Below, piece after piece: positions 13,201-25,341 of a stretch of DNA of 64,000 bases. How positions within the stretch are numbered: position 1 is the first letter of the stretch; every line of letters begins with the position of its first letter. The notes beneath the pieces are model-generated. The model saw only the letters and a program-made list of their open reading frames with translations, had not been told where the DNA came from and made no database searches. Source of the stretch: Pseudocercospora fijiensis CIRAD86 (taxonomy: Eukaryota > Ascomycota > Dothideomycetes > Mycosphaerellales > Mycosphaerellaceae); assembly GCF_000340215.1 (NCBI RefSeq), contig NW_006921534.1, positions 558,001 to 622,000 on the forward strand, read 5' to 3'. A program made the position numbers and the translations under genes.

Positions 13201-15640
13201 GTATAGCGCTATTCTAAGGCTATCGGAGGTAGTACTCTACTAGCTTCTATACCCTTATCTCTGCTTTTATTCTTAGCTCTTATAGCCTCCTTATAGCCTT
13301 CGTTAAACGCTTATTAGATTTAGGCTTATATCTCGATCTCGTAAGCCTCGCGCTATTCGTCTAGTACCCTCTATAGACGTATACGATCCGTAGCTCGATT
13401 ATTATCTGCCTTAGTACGTTGCTCGGCTAGCTACTAAGCTACCTAGGACTTTATTTATCTAATTTTATCTCGCTATTTAGCGCTAGTAGTACCGTTCGTC
13501 GGTACCGTAGATCTAGGAGCCTACTTACCCGATATATCTTCTTCTCCTTCTAGCTAGGAATCCGGTAGTAAGCTAAGTATCGAACTGCTAGATACCGAGA
13601 CTAATAAGCTCTCGCGAGGCTTAGGAGGCGGGTCGTCTTTACGAAAGGCACCGAAATTCTTGAAAACGTTACCCGTTAGTAGGTTAATTTTAAAAGACTC
13701 CCTACGTCTATTAGGCTTAGCTTATCCTAAGCTCTCTTCTTCGATTAAGCGGCGGACGCCCTACTTCTCTAGTCGTAGAGGGATATAAACCTTATAGCGA
13801 CGTAGCTAATTCTCGCCTATAGCCGGATTCCCGTCGGTAGACTTAAGGTATTCTACTAGCTACTAAGCGAAGTATAGGCTATCCGACTAGTGCGAAGTTA
13901 GACGATATACTTATCGTATAGCGGAAAGCGATAGGGAGTTGTCGTTAACCTACGAACTAATAATCTTAGCGCGTATCTAAGGCTTCGGAGTCGCGTCTCT
14001 ATTTATATCTAGAATATAGAACTATAACCTTAGGCGACGTAGAGGTTTAGCCTCCTCCGGATCCTCGTACTACTCGGTAATAGCGATAACTCTATATCTA
14101 AGATCCTTCTCGAACAGCTTGTTTAGATACTGCCTTAGTTTTAAGAAGGCTAATAGTATATATACTATATAAACTAGGTAGTATCTATCTTCCTTTAGTT
14201 CGGGAAGAGTACAATCCTTCTAGGCTATAGGCGGCGGATCGTTCGGAGATTCCTAGTCCTTTAATGCTATAAGCTCCTATATTAAGACGTAGATATTGTT
14301 CGCTAAGAGACGGAATAGGGTACCGTCTTAATATTAACCGCAGGTATAGACGTAGTAGCTACCGTAAGAGTAATCGGAACCTTCTATATCCTTATACCTA
14401 AAAAGGGAAGTTAGGAGGGTTAGGTGCCTAGCTCCTACTAACCCGAAATATCGTTCCTGCCCTTAGTAAGTAAGGGTATTAATAGAGGGAGCGTAAAGCG
14501 CGCCGCGGCGCTAGGCTAGGTCTATCGTCAATTTCCGTACCGATTCGCTAGTAGGTCTCGTATATTTTCGTACTAAATTATAGCCTCTTTCTTATAGTAT
14601 AGCTGCGGCATTTAATAGTGCGGAAAGTAGTATTAGAGTAGTTTATTAGGACTCTCCTTCGGCGCGGAGGACTTTCGCCTTAGAGAGGGGAATAGTAAAC
14701 CGTAGTTCGGATAGTCCGTTTAGAGACGGTTAGTACGTGTTTTACGCTAGTGCTCGAAGCGAAGCTACTATTTTGTTATATATCGTATATTATAAAGTAG
14801 ATAATTATTCTAAGTCTATCTAGGCTTAGAGAAGTATATACTATAGTAGGCTAGGGCCTCCTACCTAGCCTATACCTATACCTGCCTTCGTAATAGTCTT
14901 GCCGCCGCTAAATAAGCTTCTCGATAACTTTTCCCGTCGAGCGGTTAGTCGTATTAAGGAATTAGCGGTCTTATAGCTCGCAACTGCTACGTAGTACGAA
15001 CTTCTTTTAATACTACCTTAGGAGGAAGTCTCTACGGACTAACGAGGGAACTTTCTAATACCTTTATACGAAGTATATCGAATTGTATGCCTAATCTATT
15101 CTCTCTCCGTTATACTTCCCGTAAAGACATCTAATCCCTAGCTCGAGAAACTTCTTAGACAACTACGTTAACTACTCGAAGTTTCTCTTATAGATCTCTA
15201 GACGGAGCAAGGTACTCTTTTGCTTATCTAGACACTATTCGTCGGTAGTATATCGGCGTTCTTAATATCGTATCGTAGTTTTTTTATTAACTGCCTCTAT
15301 ACTATACTTTAAACAGACTTATATAATTTATAGCCTAGCGTTAAGTCGATACTAGGAGGCTTTTAGGCTTTCTCTAGAGAGATACTACGTATAGTAATAG
15401 CGTTACTATTCTATAGTAAGCTTTATAGCTCGACTAAATTCTAGTATACTAGGAGGTTTGTCTCTAGAAAAACTAGATTAAATATATTTACGGCATCTAT
15501 ATTAGCGAGGGTACTATATTCTATAAGAAGGTTAAGAATCCTTAGACCTCCTATATTTCTCGAGCTCTATAATAAATCTCTCGATAGCTTAATAATACGC
15601 TACTAGAATACTATCTTAGAAGATATATAGGCTATATAGA
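10300..15640. other. RIP-mutated sequence, probable Gag/5' part of element 2
   Basis: No gene is recognisable. The sequence has the same CpA-depleted, TpA- and CpG-rich composition as element 2. It lies on the 5' side of the element-2 protease in coding sense, where Gag, the leader and the 5' LTR should be. A plus-strand open stretch at 13015-13206 is low-complexity (Leu/Ala/Val repeats) and looks spurious. LTR ends were not found. Confidence 0.4.
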
Positions 15641-15641
15641 A

Positions 15642-15699
15642 TATATAGAATGTATTTATATGCCTATCGATATATAGAATGTATTTGTATACCTATCGA
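15642..15699. repeat. 29-bp tandem duplication
   Basis: Two head-to-tail copies of a 29-bp unit (15642-15670 and 15671-15699), each beginning tatatagaatg and ending cctatcga. They differ at two positions, both A/G transitions, consistent with RIP acting differently on the two copies. Confidence 0.8.
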
Positions 15700-15883
15700 T
15701 ATTCTATATAATATTAGAATAACCCGAAAACAAGTGCTAGGACTAACCGAATCGGGCGAAACGAGAACGAGGAGAATGCGGGGAAATTACGTACGGGAAC
15801 TTCAAAATTCGCGGCTACTCCCGGGCCTCGCGGCCGCCTCGCGAACGGGTATAGATCGTCTTCCTTACGTAAGCGTAAAAGGA

Positions 15884-16004
15884 TAGCTAATAGAGGATTC
15901 GAACCTCCGATACTAAAAATTATACCCTCGCTAGTTACTACCCCGTATCTCTACGGGGACTACGAGCGAATAACTCTTAGCATCTAGAACCGATCTAATT
16001 AGCT
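15884..16004 (-). other. tRNA-like sequence (possible tRNA pseudogene or SINE head)
   Basis: On the minus strand a perfect 7-bp acceptor-like stem (AGCTAAT at 16004-15998 with ATTAGCT at 15891-15885) encloses a good T arm, ggagg-ttcgaat-cctct (15892-15908). An unpaired discriminator-like A lies at 15884. The interior is about 45 nt longer than a normal tRNA and holds a separate 7-bp hairpin (ccccgta/tacgggg) and a 5-bp stem (tcgct/agcga). No convincing anticodon arm was found. A second, poorer T-arm-like segment sharing the tagctaata end lies at 16055-16079. Confidence 0.3.
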
Positions 16005-16149
16005 AGAGAGTCGCAGAATATAGATAATTATATAGATCTAAAAAAAAAAGGTCGTAGCTAATAAGGGAATTAAACCCCCTATCTGTAATATTGCGTAAGG
16101 TAGGCTACTAAACTTTACCCTATATAGTGCGGTATATAGTTCGGCATTT

Positions 16150-18000
16150 CGCTAACTAGAGCTAGCTTCTAATACTAATAACTAGCGAGGGTATAACCTT
16201 TAGGACTACCTAATTAGCTAGGAGACTCTATTTACGTAGCGGCTATAAACGTCCCCGCTCGCTTAGCTCCGGTTACGTACTAGAACGCCGCTCCTATCGT
16301 ACTACGTCTTTCTTTACTAGAGGAGTAGGTATAGTATCGGCGCGCGATAGGGAGAGAGGAGAGAGTAAATAGAGGATTAGCGAAGACGAGGAGAGGAGGG
16401 GGCAAGGTTTAGGAGAGAGACTCCCTTTTCGCTATTAAGATAGCGCGGATCGATACGTCTTACTAATATATCGCGAAGACGGCGTACGCGGTCGTCGCAA
16501 TTTTCGCGGCGGTAGCAAGTAGAGGGTTAGTCTATTACGGGAAAGGTAGTATAGTAGTAGGGAGGAAATAGGAGGAGTAGGAGAGGAGAGCGAAATATAT
16601 AGCGGGATATAGGCGACGGTAAGGGTAAGACTATTTTTATTTTATTTCTACCGATTTAGGTACTGCCGGATTCGCGGCATTCTATCGCGCTTCGTAAGAT
16701 TACCGGTAGCGCTATCTACGTATAGGCAGCCGCTACGTAAGGTATAGTAGTTATACGGTAGCGACGGTAAAGGTAGGTATAGAGAAGGTATAGAGTATAT
16801 CGTATACGCGTACCTCCGACGCGATAGTATCGATTACTTTAGCTACGACTATACTAGGTTGCTAGAGTTATACCGTCCGCTATCTCTATATAATTCCTAT
16901 ATTAGTATCGAGATCGCCTACTATATATACTATACGTACTTATCCGGATTACGCTTAATATCGTCGTTACTATAGGCGTTATTAATGTTTAGGTTTCTCT
17001 CGTATAAGACGTCGTATAGGTACTACGTAAAGGTTACCTAGCTCTAGTCGTTTACGACGAGTATATAGGAAGCGGGCTTATTAGGGTTGTTCGGTAGAGT
17101 TAGCGTACCGTATAGGAGCAGATCTTACTTAGTATAGAGGGTCTTACAGCCGACGTTACCGTCGTACTAGACGGCGATAAGCTTAAGCTTTAGGTGTCTA
17201 CCTATATCGCTAGATAAGGTCGCGTATTTCGTAGGCGAATACGGCTCGCGCTACGGTATACGTAGCGCCTAGTAGAGGCTTTATACAGCCGACGTATATA
17301 CTAGCAGTAGTTAGTAGCTAACGTCGGTAATATAAACGTAAATTAGTGTCCTTATAAGTAATCGATCTCCTCCGAGTTTCCTTCGCTAATAATCCGGCCG
17401 CTATATTCGTCGCATGCCTCGAGTAGCTAAGCGTAGGTACCGCGTATAGTAAGGCCGCTATCCGCCTTAATAGGCTCGCTATTAGGGAACTCTATACTGT
17501 CTAGCACTCTAGAGAAGACCGGCTAGCGCCTTAGGTCGGCAGCGCGCGGCGTTTTAAGCGCGTTTATATCGATAATAGGCAGGTTCTAAGCGTTGCCCGC
17601 GGTCGCTATCTAGGTTATATTAGCTATATCTATACTAGTTAATACGCTAGATATACCTCGAAGGTGCTTAACGTTGCGTTAAGGGTAGATATACGGGTAA
17701 TAGGTAGTACTTAAGTCTAAATAAAGGTATAGGTATTATATACTATAGAAGGTGTTTAAAGTAAGGTAGGTTAGAGTAGGTAGAAAACGCGACTAATATC
17801 GGCCGAAATCTAAGTTACGCGGAAGCAGCCGAGCGTTACGCGATTACGTTATCGCGGCCTAAGGCCTCGAGCTTAATAGTTTATATAGTCGATATAAAAG
17901 ACATAGCCGATAGATATAAGGGCCGGGCACGATATACAAAAGGGCGATAGAGACGGTAGATATAAAGGCAGCTACGTTATTAGAAACTATAAAGGAGCGA
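16150..18000. other. RIP-mutated sequence, nothing recognised
   Basis: No gene or known element domain was recognised. The composition matches the surrounding mutated block. A purine-rich tract with repeated gagagga-like words lies at about 16,350-16,410. Confidence 0.4.
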
Positions 18001-19200
18001 GCGATATCTAAGCTAAGATCTATACTACCGCCTCCCTACTATATCGCAATTTACTAAATAGCCTACGTATTATTAACCCCCGATTAAATATTCGGCATAC
18101 CGTTTAGGTAGACCTCGCGTAATACTAACCTAGGTAGGCATATTGTATCTGCGTAACCGTTAAACTATAAACCCCGATAGATACCTAAATTGTAATTATA
18201 TATAATATCGATTATAGCTTGCTTAGAGAACAGCTATATAGTCGAGCCGCGGATTTCCTCCTATGTCTCGTCTAATAGTTCCCCTACGGCTAGGGTATTA
18301 GGGCGATAGCGATACTAAGGCCGTCCGGAGCAGCTATAGTTACAAACTCTAAGCGGCCCGTATCGCCTATAATTAAAGTATTAACAGTGTTAGTTGTTAA
18401 ACTACGCCCGATCTACTATTATATAGAAGGCGCTACGCGTCTAGGGAGGTCGCACCTAGTTTAGTAGGGCTGTAATCTAGTTAAAGACGTCTCCTAGCGT
18501 CGGCGCGTTCGCTACGTCGATATCGATATCTCGGCCGATCGTACTACGGTAGCGATACAATTCGCCTTCGTATAGGAAAGGGGAGTACTAGTAGAATAGT
18601 AAGCTAAGTATAATGCGACGCGTACTACTAGAGACAGCCGCCGGCTATAGGCGCTACGATTGTACGCTATTAGTATTATTTACCTATTTTAGGAGATATA
18701 GAAAGTAGTTGCTACTCCCCTAAGCGTAGATAACGTTTAATATATAGAACTTAACGTCGTAAGGGAGCACGTTATTCTATCGGATCCGTAATTGCAGACG
18801 AGGATTCTCTATAGGCGGGGAGGCTAGTTCTTTTAGGTTTAGTCCGACGCGATAGAGGAACTATAGTAGCGGCGCGAAGTAGGTATCGTACTGCGTCGGG
18901 GTATGCTATTTTAGATCTAGGAGGAGGTTATTGATTTTAATGCGGCCTTATACGACGATACGGAAGAGGTAACAGACGCGTTAGACGGCTACTAGTTCGG
19001 TCGAAAGGCGACGGAATAAGTCTTTCGTACCGCGAGGATCGATATACTTAAATTCGTCGACTTCGGTCGGAGAGTAGAGTATAGCTAGTTCCTATAGAAT
19101 AAGGGTAACGAGCTTATAGGTAGCAAAGACGCGGTAGACCGCAGAGTCTAGGTATAACGCTAAAGGCGGTAAGGGAAAAATGGTTTCTATTTATATAGCG
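18000..19200 (-). pseudogene. Unidentified RIP-decayed reading frame
   Basis: A minus-strand frame shows protein-like sequence interrupted by TAG/TAA codons. At about 19,139-19,025 it reads VYRVFATYKLVTLIL, a stop, then ELAILYSPTEVDEFKYIDPRG. At about 18,566-18,470, in exactly the same frame 191 codons on, it reads GELYRYRSTIGRDIDIDV and then ANAPTLGDVFN. Keeping one frame over more than 570 bp without indels argues for a former coding region and not chance. I do not recognise the family. It lies beside the Helitron Rep-helicase in the opposite orientation, so it could be a gene carried by the Helitron, part of another element, or a host gene caught by RIP. Both ends are approximate. Confidence 0.5.
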
Positions 19201-20159
19201 TAGAAGTAGTCGAGGTACTTAGAAAACTAGAAGAGATACAGATTACTTAGACCTAGAAAACTAGGCGGGCGTACTTTGTCTCTTATTGCCGCCCTAAGCT
19301 AACTTTTATATATTTACTTTTTTCTAACATTCCCTACCTTAGCTGTTTATACCTTGTCTCTTAGTCTTACTATAGCTAGATATATCGTAATTGAATAGAT
19401 GTGCCCTACGTAAAATATATAGCGTTATAGTGTTTTTATAATATATCGCAAAATGCAGATTACGAACGGGCCTATTAGGTCGGTTAGCGAAACTTTACCT
19501 ATATTAATTAGCTATAGTAGAAATGTCTAGTAACTATAGAGTTACAAATGTTAGGCGATATCGGCTACTACAATTCCGTAAGCCGTAGAGGAGCTATATT
19601 AAAGAGCCTAATATCGGCTGCTATAGTCGTATATATCGAATATCCTAACATCCCTTAGATTACTTTCTATCTAATTATAGCACCTAAACTCCGAACTCCT
19701 ACGCGTAAGCGTACTTTACTAACGCCTCTAACGATAGTCGTAAGATAGAGCAAGCGTTCGAAGCGTAATACGCGGTCCTCTACCTCCCCTTCTCTATTGT
19801 TACTTACGTATATATAGTATAGCGAAAGGTAGGAAGTTAAAGCATTTAGCGGTCCTATTAGCTATAACTAGACGCCTCTCTACTATACTTGCGCGCCCGA
19901 AACGGCTCCTACGCTCGATTAGGCGCTATAGGAGCGGAATATACTATCTACTATAGCGGCGGTCTAGGTCGTATAGCCGTCTACCGCGTCGTATACGTTA
20001 GCGTCGCCCGTAGTAGATAGCGCTCCTCCCGAAGATAATACTATAGGCGATAATAGCTCGACTCTTTCGACGTCGACCCTCGGCGCTACTCTAATATATA
20101 ACGAACCTAGCGTAACCCCCGAGATCGCGGCGCAGCTAGATAGGAGCAATAAGGTCTAC

Positions 20160-23100
20160 GCCGATACGTTAGACAAGGAATAGGGAGATTTCGATATATT
20201 CGATCCTAACGACTTACTAGGATTCTATCTAGTAGACGATCTTCCTCCTCCTTTAGTAGAGTCGATACGTAGTACTATCGAAATTAACCGCATCCCTATC
20301 GGCTAAGAGACGTATATAGACGCGGATACCGCGAGAGATATAGACGCCGCGCGAGAAGGAGCACCTAGTAAGTCTTTCGGGATATACTAGTTGCGGCTAG
20401 GTTTCGCGTTTACTATCTCCCTATCCCTAGAAAATCTAGCTAAGTATAGGGAACTAGTAGACGCTGCGTAGGAAGCTACCGCGACGCTAGCTAGATATAT
20501 CTACGGCTCGAACTATACGTAGGAGGAGAGGAGAGCTAGGAAGCGAGTAGTCGGTAGGCGGCCGTAGCTAGAGCTAAAGAGGAACTTGCCTAAAGCCTAC
20601 GTACGCCGGCTAAAGTCGCTTAAAGTCTATTCTATTAGGGAGATAATTTATATCTATTCGAAGTATAACGCTAATTATTTTATCGACGAGCGTATATACC
20701 TAAGTAGTAAAGCAGCCCCGAAATTCAATTTATACTACTCGAATAGTAGTATTACGCCTTTCGATAGCCCGATCCCTCCTAATAAAATAGAGCAGTTATT
20801 AACGGAGACAGACGTTGCCGCCTACGAATTCTAGAAGAATATACGTAGGTATAACAGTACGATAGCTTTTACGTCGTTTATAGTAGATACTAGCTCCCGC
20901 GTCGGTTCTAGCGTTTAGCCGGTAACGGTATATAGCGAAGCGTACTATTTAGGTAGTAATTTTTTTAGTAAAGACGGCGTCCCCCGCTATATGTAGCTAT
21001 ACTTCTACGACTAAGATTATACCGCGGAAACTTGCTATAAGCAGTACCCTAAGCTACGGATAGATACGCTTAGAAAACTTATCTAGGTAATTCGGAGGGA
21101 GAATGCGTTCTACTAGTAGTTTAAGTCGATATACGAATTTTTTAAGTAAAGCGATAAGATATACGAGGTTAAATTTCGAGCGGCGACGATAGATATCGTA
21201 TATAACGGGAAAACGTAGACGCGCGCGTTCTACTATCCTACGTCGACGGAGGTAGCTACGCTATACCTAGACGGGGATATAGCGAGTATCGAGTAGGCGG
21301 CCGGCTTCGAGTTAGCCTAGCGGTTAATATATAAAAGGTTAGAGAGTAAGGCGCGTAATTTTACTATCGCGTCTTAGGGCGAGGATAGTAGTATAGGCAG
21401 GTTATAGCGCGTAAATCGGTTCTATCCCGCCTACTTCCCGCTCTACTATATTTTACTCTAGGCGAAAGGTACGCCCGGTTACTCCTAGGAGTTAGGGCGC
21501 GGAGTTAGACGTAGTAAAAGCATAACGCTACGTAATTACTAGAAGTTTATACTATATACGCGTCTAGCGGTATTCCCGACTATTTTCTATAGGCGGCGGC
21601 TCTTCTAGTAGCTAGCGGTTAACGCTTAGGCTACTATCGACCTAAATACAATCCTATAGTATTATAAGAACTAAGCGACTATTCGCGCCGCTTTATACAA
21701 TTAGGTATAAGACTTCTTCCTAACGTAAAACGCTAGCGATATTAGTCGGCGGATAGCGGGTAAGGTTATAGATAGGCTTAACGAGAGGCGCGAGCCCGTA
21801 GGCGGGCGGCGTACGAATCCTAAGTCCGGGCAACTAGCGGAGGGCCTAGAAAGTCTTAGGTTCCCTCGGGTAATCCTACTATCGTCGTTCGTAGGTAGAG
21901 ATCGGTAGATATACAATTAGTATAAAGATTCGATAGCGCTAGTAGAGCACTTCGGGGTACTAATATACTTTATTACTATAATAGCGAATCTAGACTAGCT
22001 AGAGGTATAGAGTTGTCTATTTACGAACTAGAGGGCATCCGATCGACCGGATATTATAGCGCGTATTTTCGCCCGTAAGGCGGCGTAGCTCCTTAATAAT
22101 CTGTCTAAAGGCAATATAATAGGGAAGTATATCGCGCGCTACTAGAGGGTAGAGTACTAGAAGCGCGGGTTACCCTATATATATATACTAATTTAGATAG
22201 ATAAGGATATTATAGGCGAGCCGGCCGCCTATATCGATAATTTCATTCTCGCCGAACTACTAGGCGAGGATATCGACCCGGATAGTTCGCTTAGAGAGTT
22301 AGTTAAAAAGTGTATAACCTACGGGCCCTACTATAGGCGGGAGTGCGACTAGGGACGAGGAGCTATATAGTATAAAAAGGGGTTCCCGCGTAGCTTTAGC
22401 GACTATACTACCCTACCTCTAGATAGCTTCGCTAAGTACCGGCGTCGCGATAATAAGAAGTGCTTTAAGAAACGTATAGGGAAGAAGTCGTATACATTCG
22501 ATAACCGATAGATCGTTCCCTATAATCTATATCTACTAAAGCGCTTCGAGTGCTATATTAACGTCGAATAGATACGCTTAGTAGCGATCGTAAAGTACAT
22601 TTACAAGTATATCTTTAAAGCGGTCGAGTGCGTATTAATACGTATTAAGTATCTAGACGACGAAACAGAGGCGTACCTTAATATACGCTATATTAGTCCT
22701 AGTTAAGCGGTATACCGGATCTTCTCTTATAAGGAAGCGAATACATTTCCCGCCGTCGTACGACTTAATATACATTTGCCTAGCGAGGATCTAATATATT
22801 TCGATATAGACGAAGAACTAGACGAGATATATAATAGGGCGCGACGTCTATAGCGCTCGAAGTTAACGGCCTTCTTCGATTTGTGCTCTAATCCCGAATT
22901 CCGTAAGTAGACGACGGATCTACTATATATCGCTATCCTACGATCGTTTACGTAGGATCTAAAGGCGTACGCTTAGAAGCCGAGGAAGAAATAGTAGTCG
23001 ATTAGCCGCCTACTTACGCTATCGCGAGCGTAGGGTAAACTACTATATTTACTAAAGCTCTTATAGGTAACGCGCGGCCTACGATCGTACGAGTATCTTT

Positions 23101-25341
23101 ATACCTATAATAGTATCGTATACGAGACTTTCTAGTAAGCGGCTAAGGCGTTAGGTAAGGTACAACCCGAAGACTACTAGGACGTCGCGTTTAAGGAAGC
23201 CGTATATACTAGGACGGCGTCGATACTCTATTAGATGTTTATAGTCCTTATTACGTAGAACTAGCTAAGTAGTAATAAGCAGTTAAGGTTTTAGGAGCGT
23301 TATTAGGATAAGTTTTATAGCGACGTTTACTTAATACTCCGTCGCTAGAGAGAGTTCGTAGTAGACGAGGATCGCTAGGAGAAAATCCGTAGCTTCGGGC
23401 TCTAGACGATTATCGACTAGCTAAGGCGCGCCGGAGTAAACCCGTAGGAACTTACCTTACCGATACTAGACGAATATTAGGAAGCGAAGTTTAGGGTTAA
23501 TACGGCGAAGCGGCGCGAGTTAGACTATAACCGATTAGACTAGTTCGACCTATATACGTCTATATTAGAGGCTTTAAACCCTAGTTAGCGAAGGGCGTTC
23601 GTCGAGATTTAGGCTAGTATCGAGTAGAAGGTAGAGCGGTCGTTATTTCTTCGCTTCTTAAATAGGTTTAGTAGCACTAGGAAGACGTTTATATATAAGA
23701 CCTTAGCTACGGCGTTTCGCGCGGAAGGGAAGATTGTGCTTTATATAGCTTCTACCGGGATTATAGCCCTACTACTGCTAGGCGGTACGACGGCGTACTA
23801 TCGCTTTAAGATCCCTATCGATAGTACCGAAAATTTACGGTCGATACTAAAGAAAGGCACCTTCGAAGTAGATATAATTAAAGACGCTATATTAATTATC
23901 TAGGACGAGGCGCTATCGTAGCGGCGCTTCGACTTTATAGTCGTCTACTACCTCCTATACGATCTTAGAGGGATACTTAGGGAGAAAACGCCGCCGTAGT
24001 TCGGTAGTATCCTAGTTATATTTAGTAGAGATTTCGCGTAGTGTTTGCCCTTCGATATAACTTCTAAGAGCGACGAGGTCGCGGCGGTAGCAGCGGCTAC
24101 GTAGCTATATATTACCGCTACGCCGTTCTAGACGGACGTTAGAGTGCTATAGTTAACGGAAAATATACAACTACGAGCGGAGTCCGAAGCGTCGGTAGCG
24201 ATAAAGTACTCGCGATAGCTCCTCCGCCTAGCGTACAATCCGCTATACGCTAATTGCCCGATACGCCTACCTCCGTACTTAAAGAGAGTTCTAAATATTA
24301 ACTAGCTAGTAAAGGCCGTCTACCCTTAGGAATTAATAAAGGCTTCGTACGTCGATCGAACTACGCTACGTAGGCGCGTACTCCTTACCGTATATAACGA
24401 CGTAGCGGATTAGATTAATAACTTCTATAATAGTATATTTAGGAGCGGAGAGGCGTATAAGTATTACTCTAAAGACTACGTCGATTAGGCGGCGTCTAAA
24501 GCGCTCGAATAGTCGGGAGTCGAGGAGAGTATATCTACTATAATATCCCTACTCCGGCTGCCTAGTCTACTACCGGCCCTCTTACGCTTAAAAGTCGGAA
24601 CGCTAGTTACTATTATAAGAAACCTAATCCTATATAAGGGTATCTGCAACGGAACGTATATAGTAGTAACGTCGCTCTACGACTATAATATCGCGGTATA
24701 TAAGCTTAACGACGAGTATAACGACGCCGAGTACCTTATTCTATATATTAAATTAATCGAGAGTAGAAGGTATCCGTAGGCGATCTCTAGGCGCTAATTT
24801 CCGTTAAAGGTATACTACGCGATAACGATTAATAAAGCGTAGGGTTAAACCCTCGACAATATTAGTATAGACCTTCGAGCGTTACCCTTCTTATATAAAC
24901 AGCTATATATAGCGATATCGCGCGTAATAGATATTCGAAACCTGTTCGTACTAGTAGATAAGGAGTAGTACCGTTCGATAGACCCGTAGTATAAAGGCAG
25001 TCGTTACGTAGCGGCGTAAGAGTATAGACCTATTAGGAAGAATAATAGGGGCGAAGACGTATACGGCGACGACTACTAGTTTAGGATTCCGGATCTAGTA
25101 CTAACTAATCGCCTCTTCTACGAGACGTATAACGTCCGTTAGCCCGGTATTAGTATCGCGGTTCCGGCGGAGTTAGCGGTAATCGTAAATCGTATTCTAG
25201 ACGAAGAGCGAATTTTTACTAGCCTCGGTTTGTAAGAGAGCGGTATTAATCCGCTACTCGAAGTTATATAGTACAGGCAAGGATATATCGGCGAAGATAC
25301 AGATAGCGTAGATAGTAGCGATACGTCTAAGGATATAAGTT
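20160..25341 (+). pseudogene. Helitron Rep-helicase (RepHel), RIP-inactivated
   Basis: Plus-strand remains of an autonomous Helitron transposase. The N-terminal Helitron-like region includes NYFIDER (20.67 kb), matching the family's ALHWIDER. The HUH nuclease motif at 22176-22184 now reads Y-I-Y within RGLPYIYILI, where a functional enzyme has H-x-H. The Rep tyrosine motif KYIYKYIFK (from 22593) is kept. A PIF1-type helicase follows: a Walker A segment at 23655-23690 reads SSTRKT instead of GGTGKT, Walker B (23889-23909) is ILII-stop-DEA, then LTENIQLR (24.15 kb), IRNLILYKGICNGT (24.62 kb) and a QLYIAISRV C-terminal helicase motif (24.9 kb). All landmarks checked share one frame over about 4 kb, with only TAA/TAG stops. 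Start and end are approximate. Confidence 0.9.

Noticed and set aside
13015..13206. A small membrane protein
   Set aside because: The apparent Leu/Ala/Val run comes from repetitive tat/tta-rich RIP sequence, with no start context.
20586..20834. A short intact-looking gene
   Set aside because: It is one stop-free piece of the much longer decayed Helitron Rep-helicase frame.
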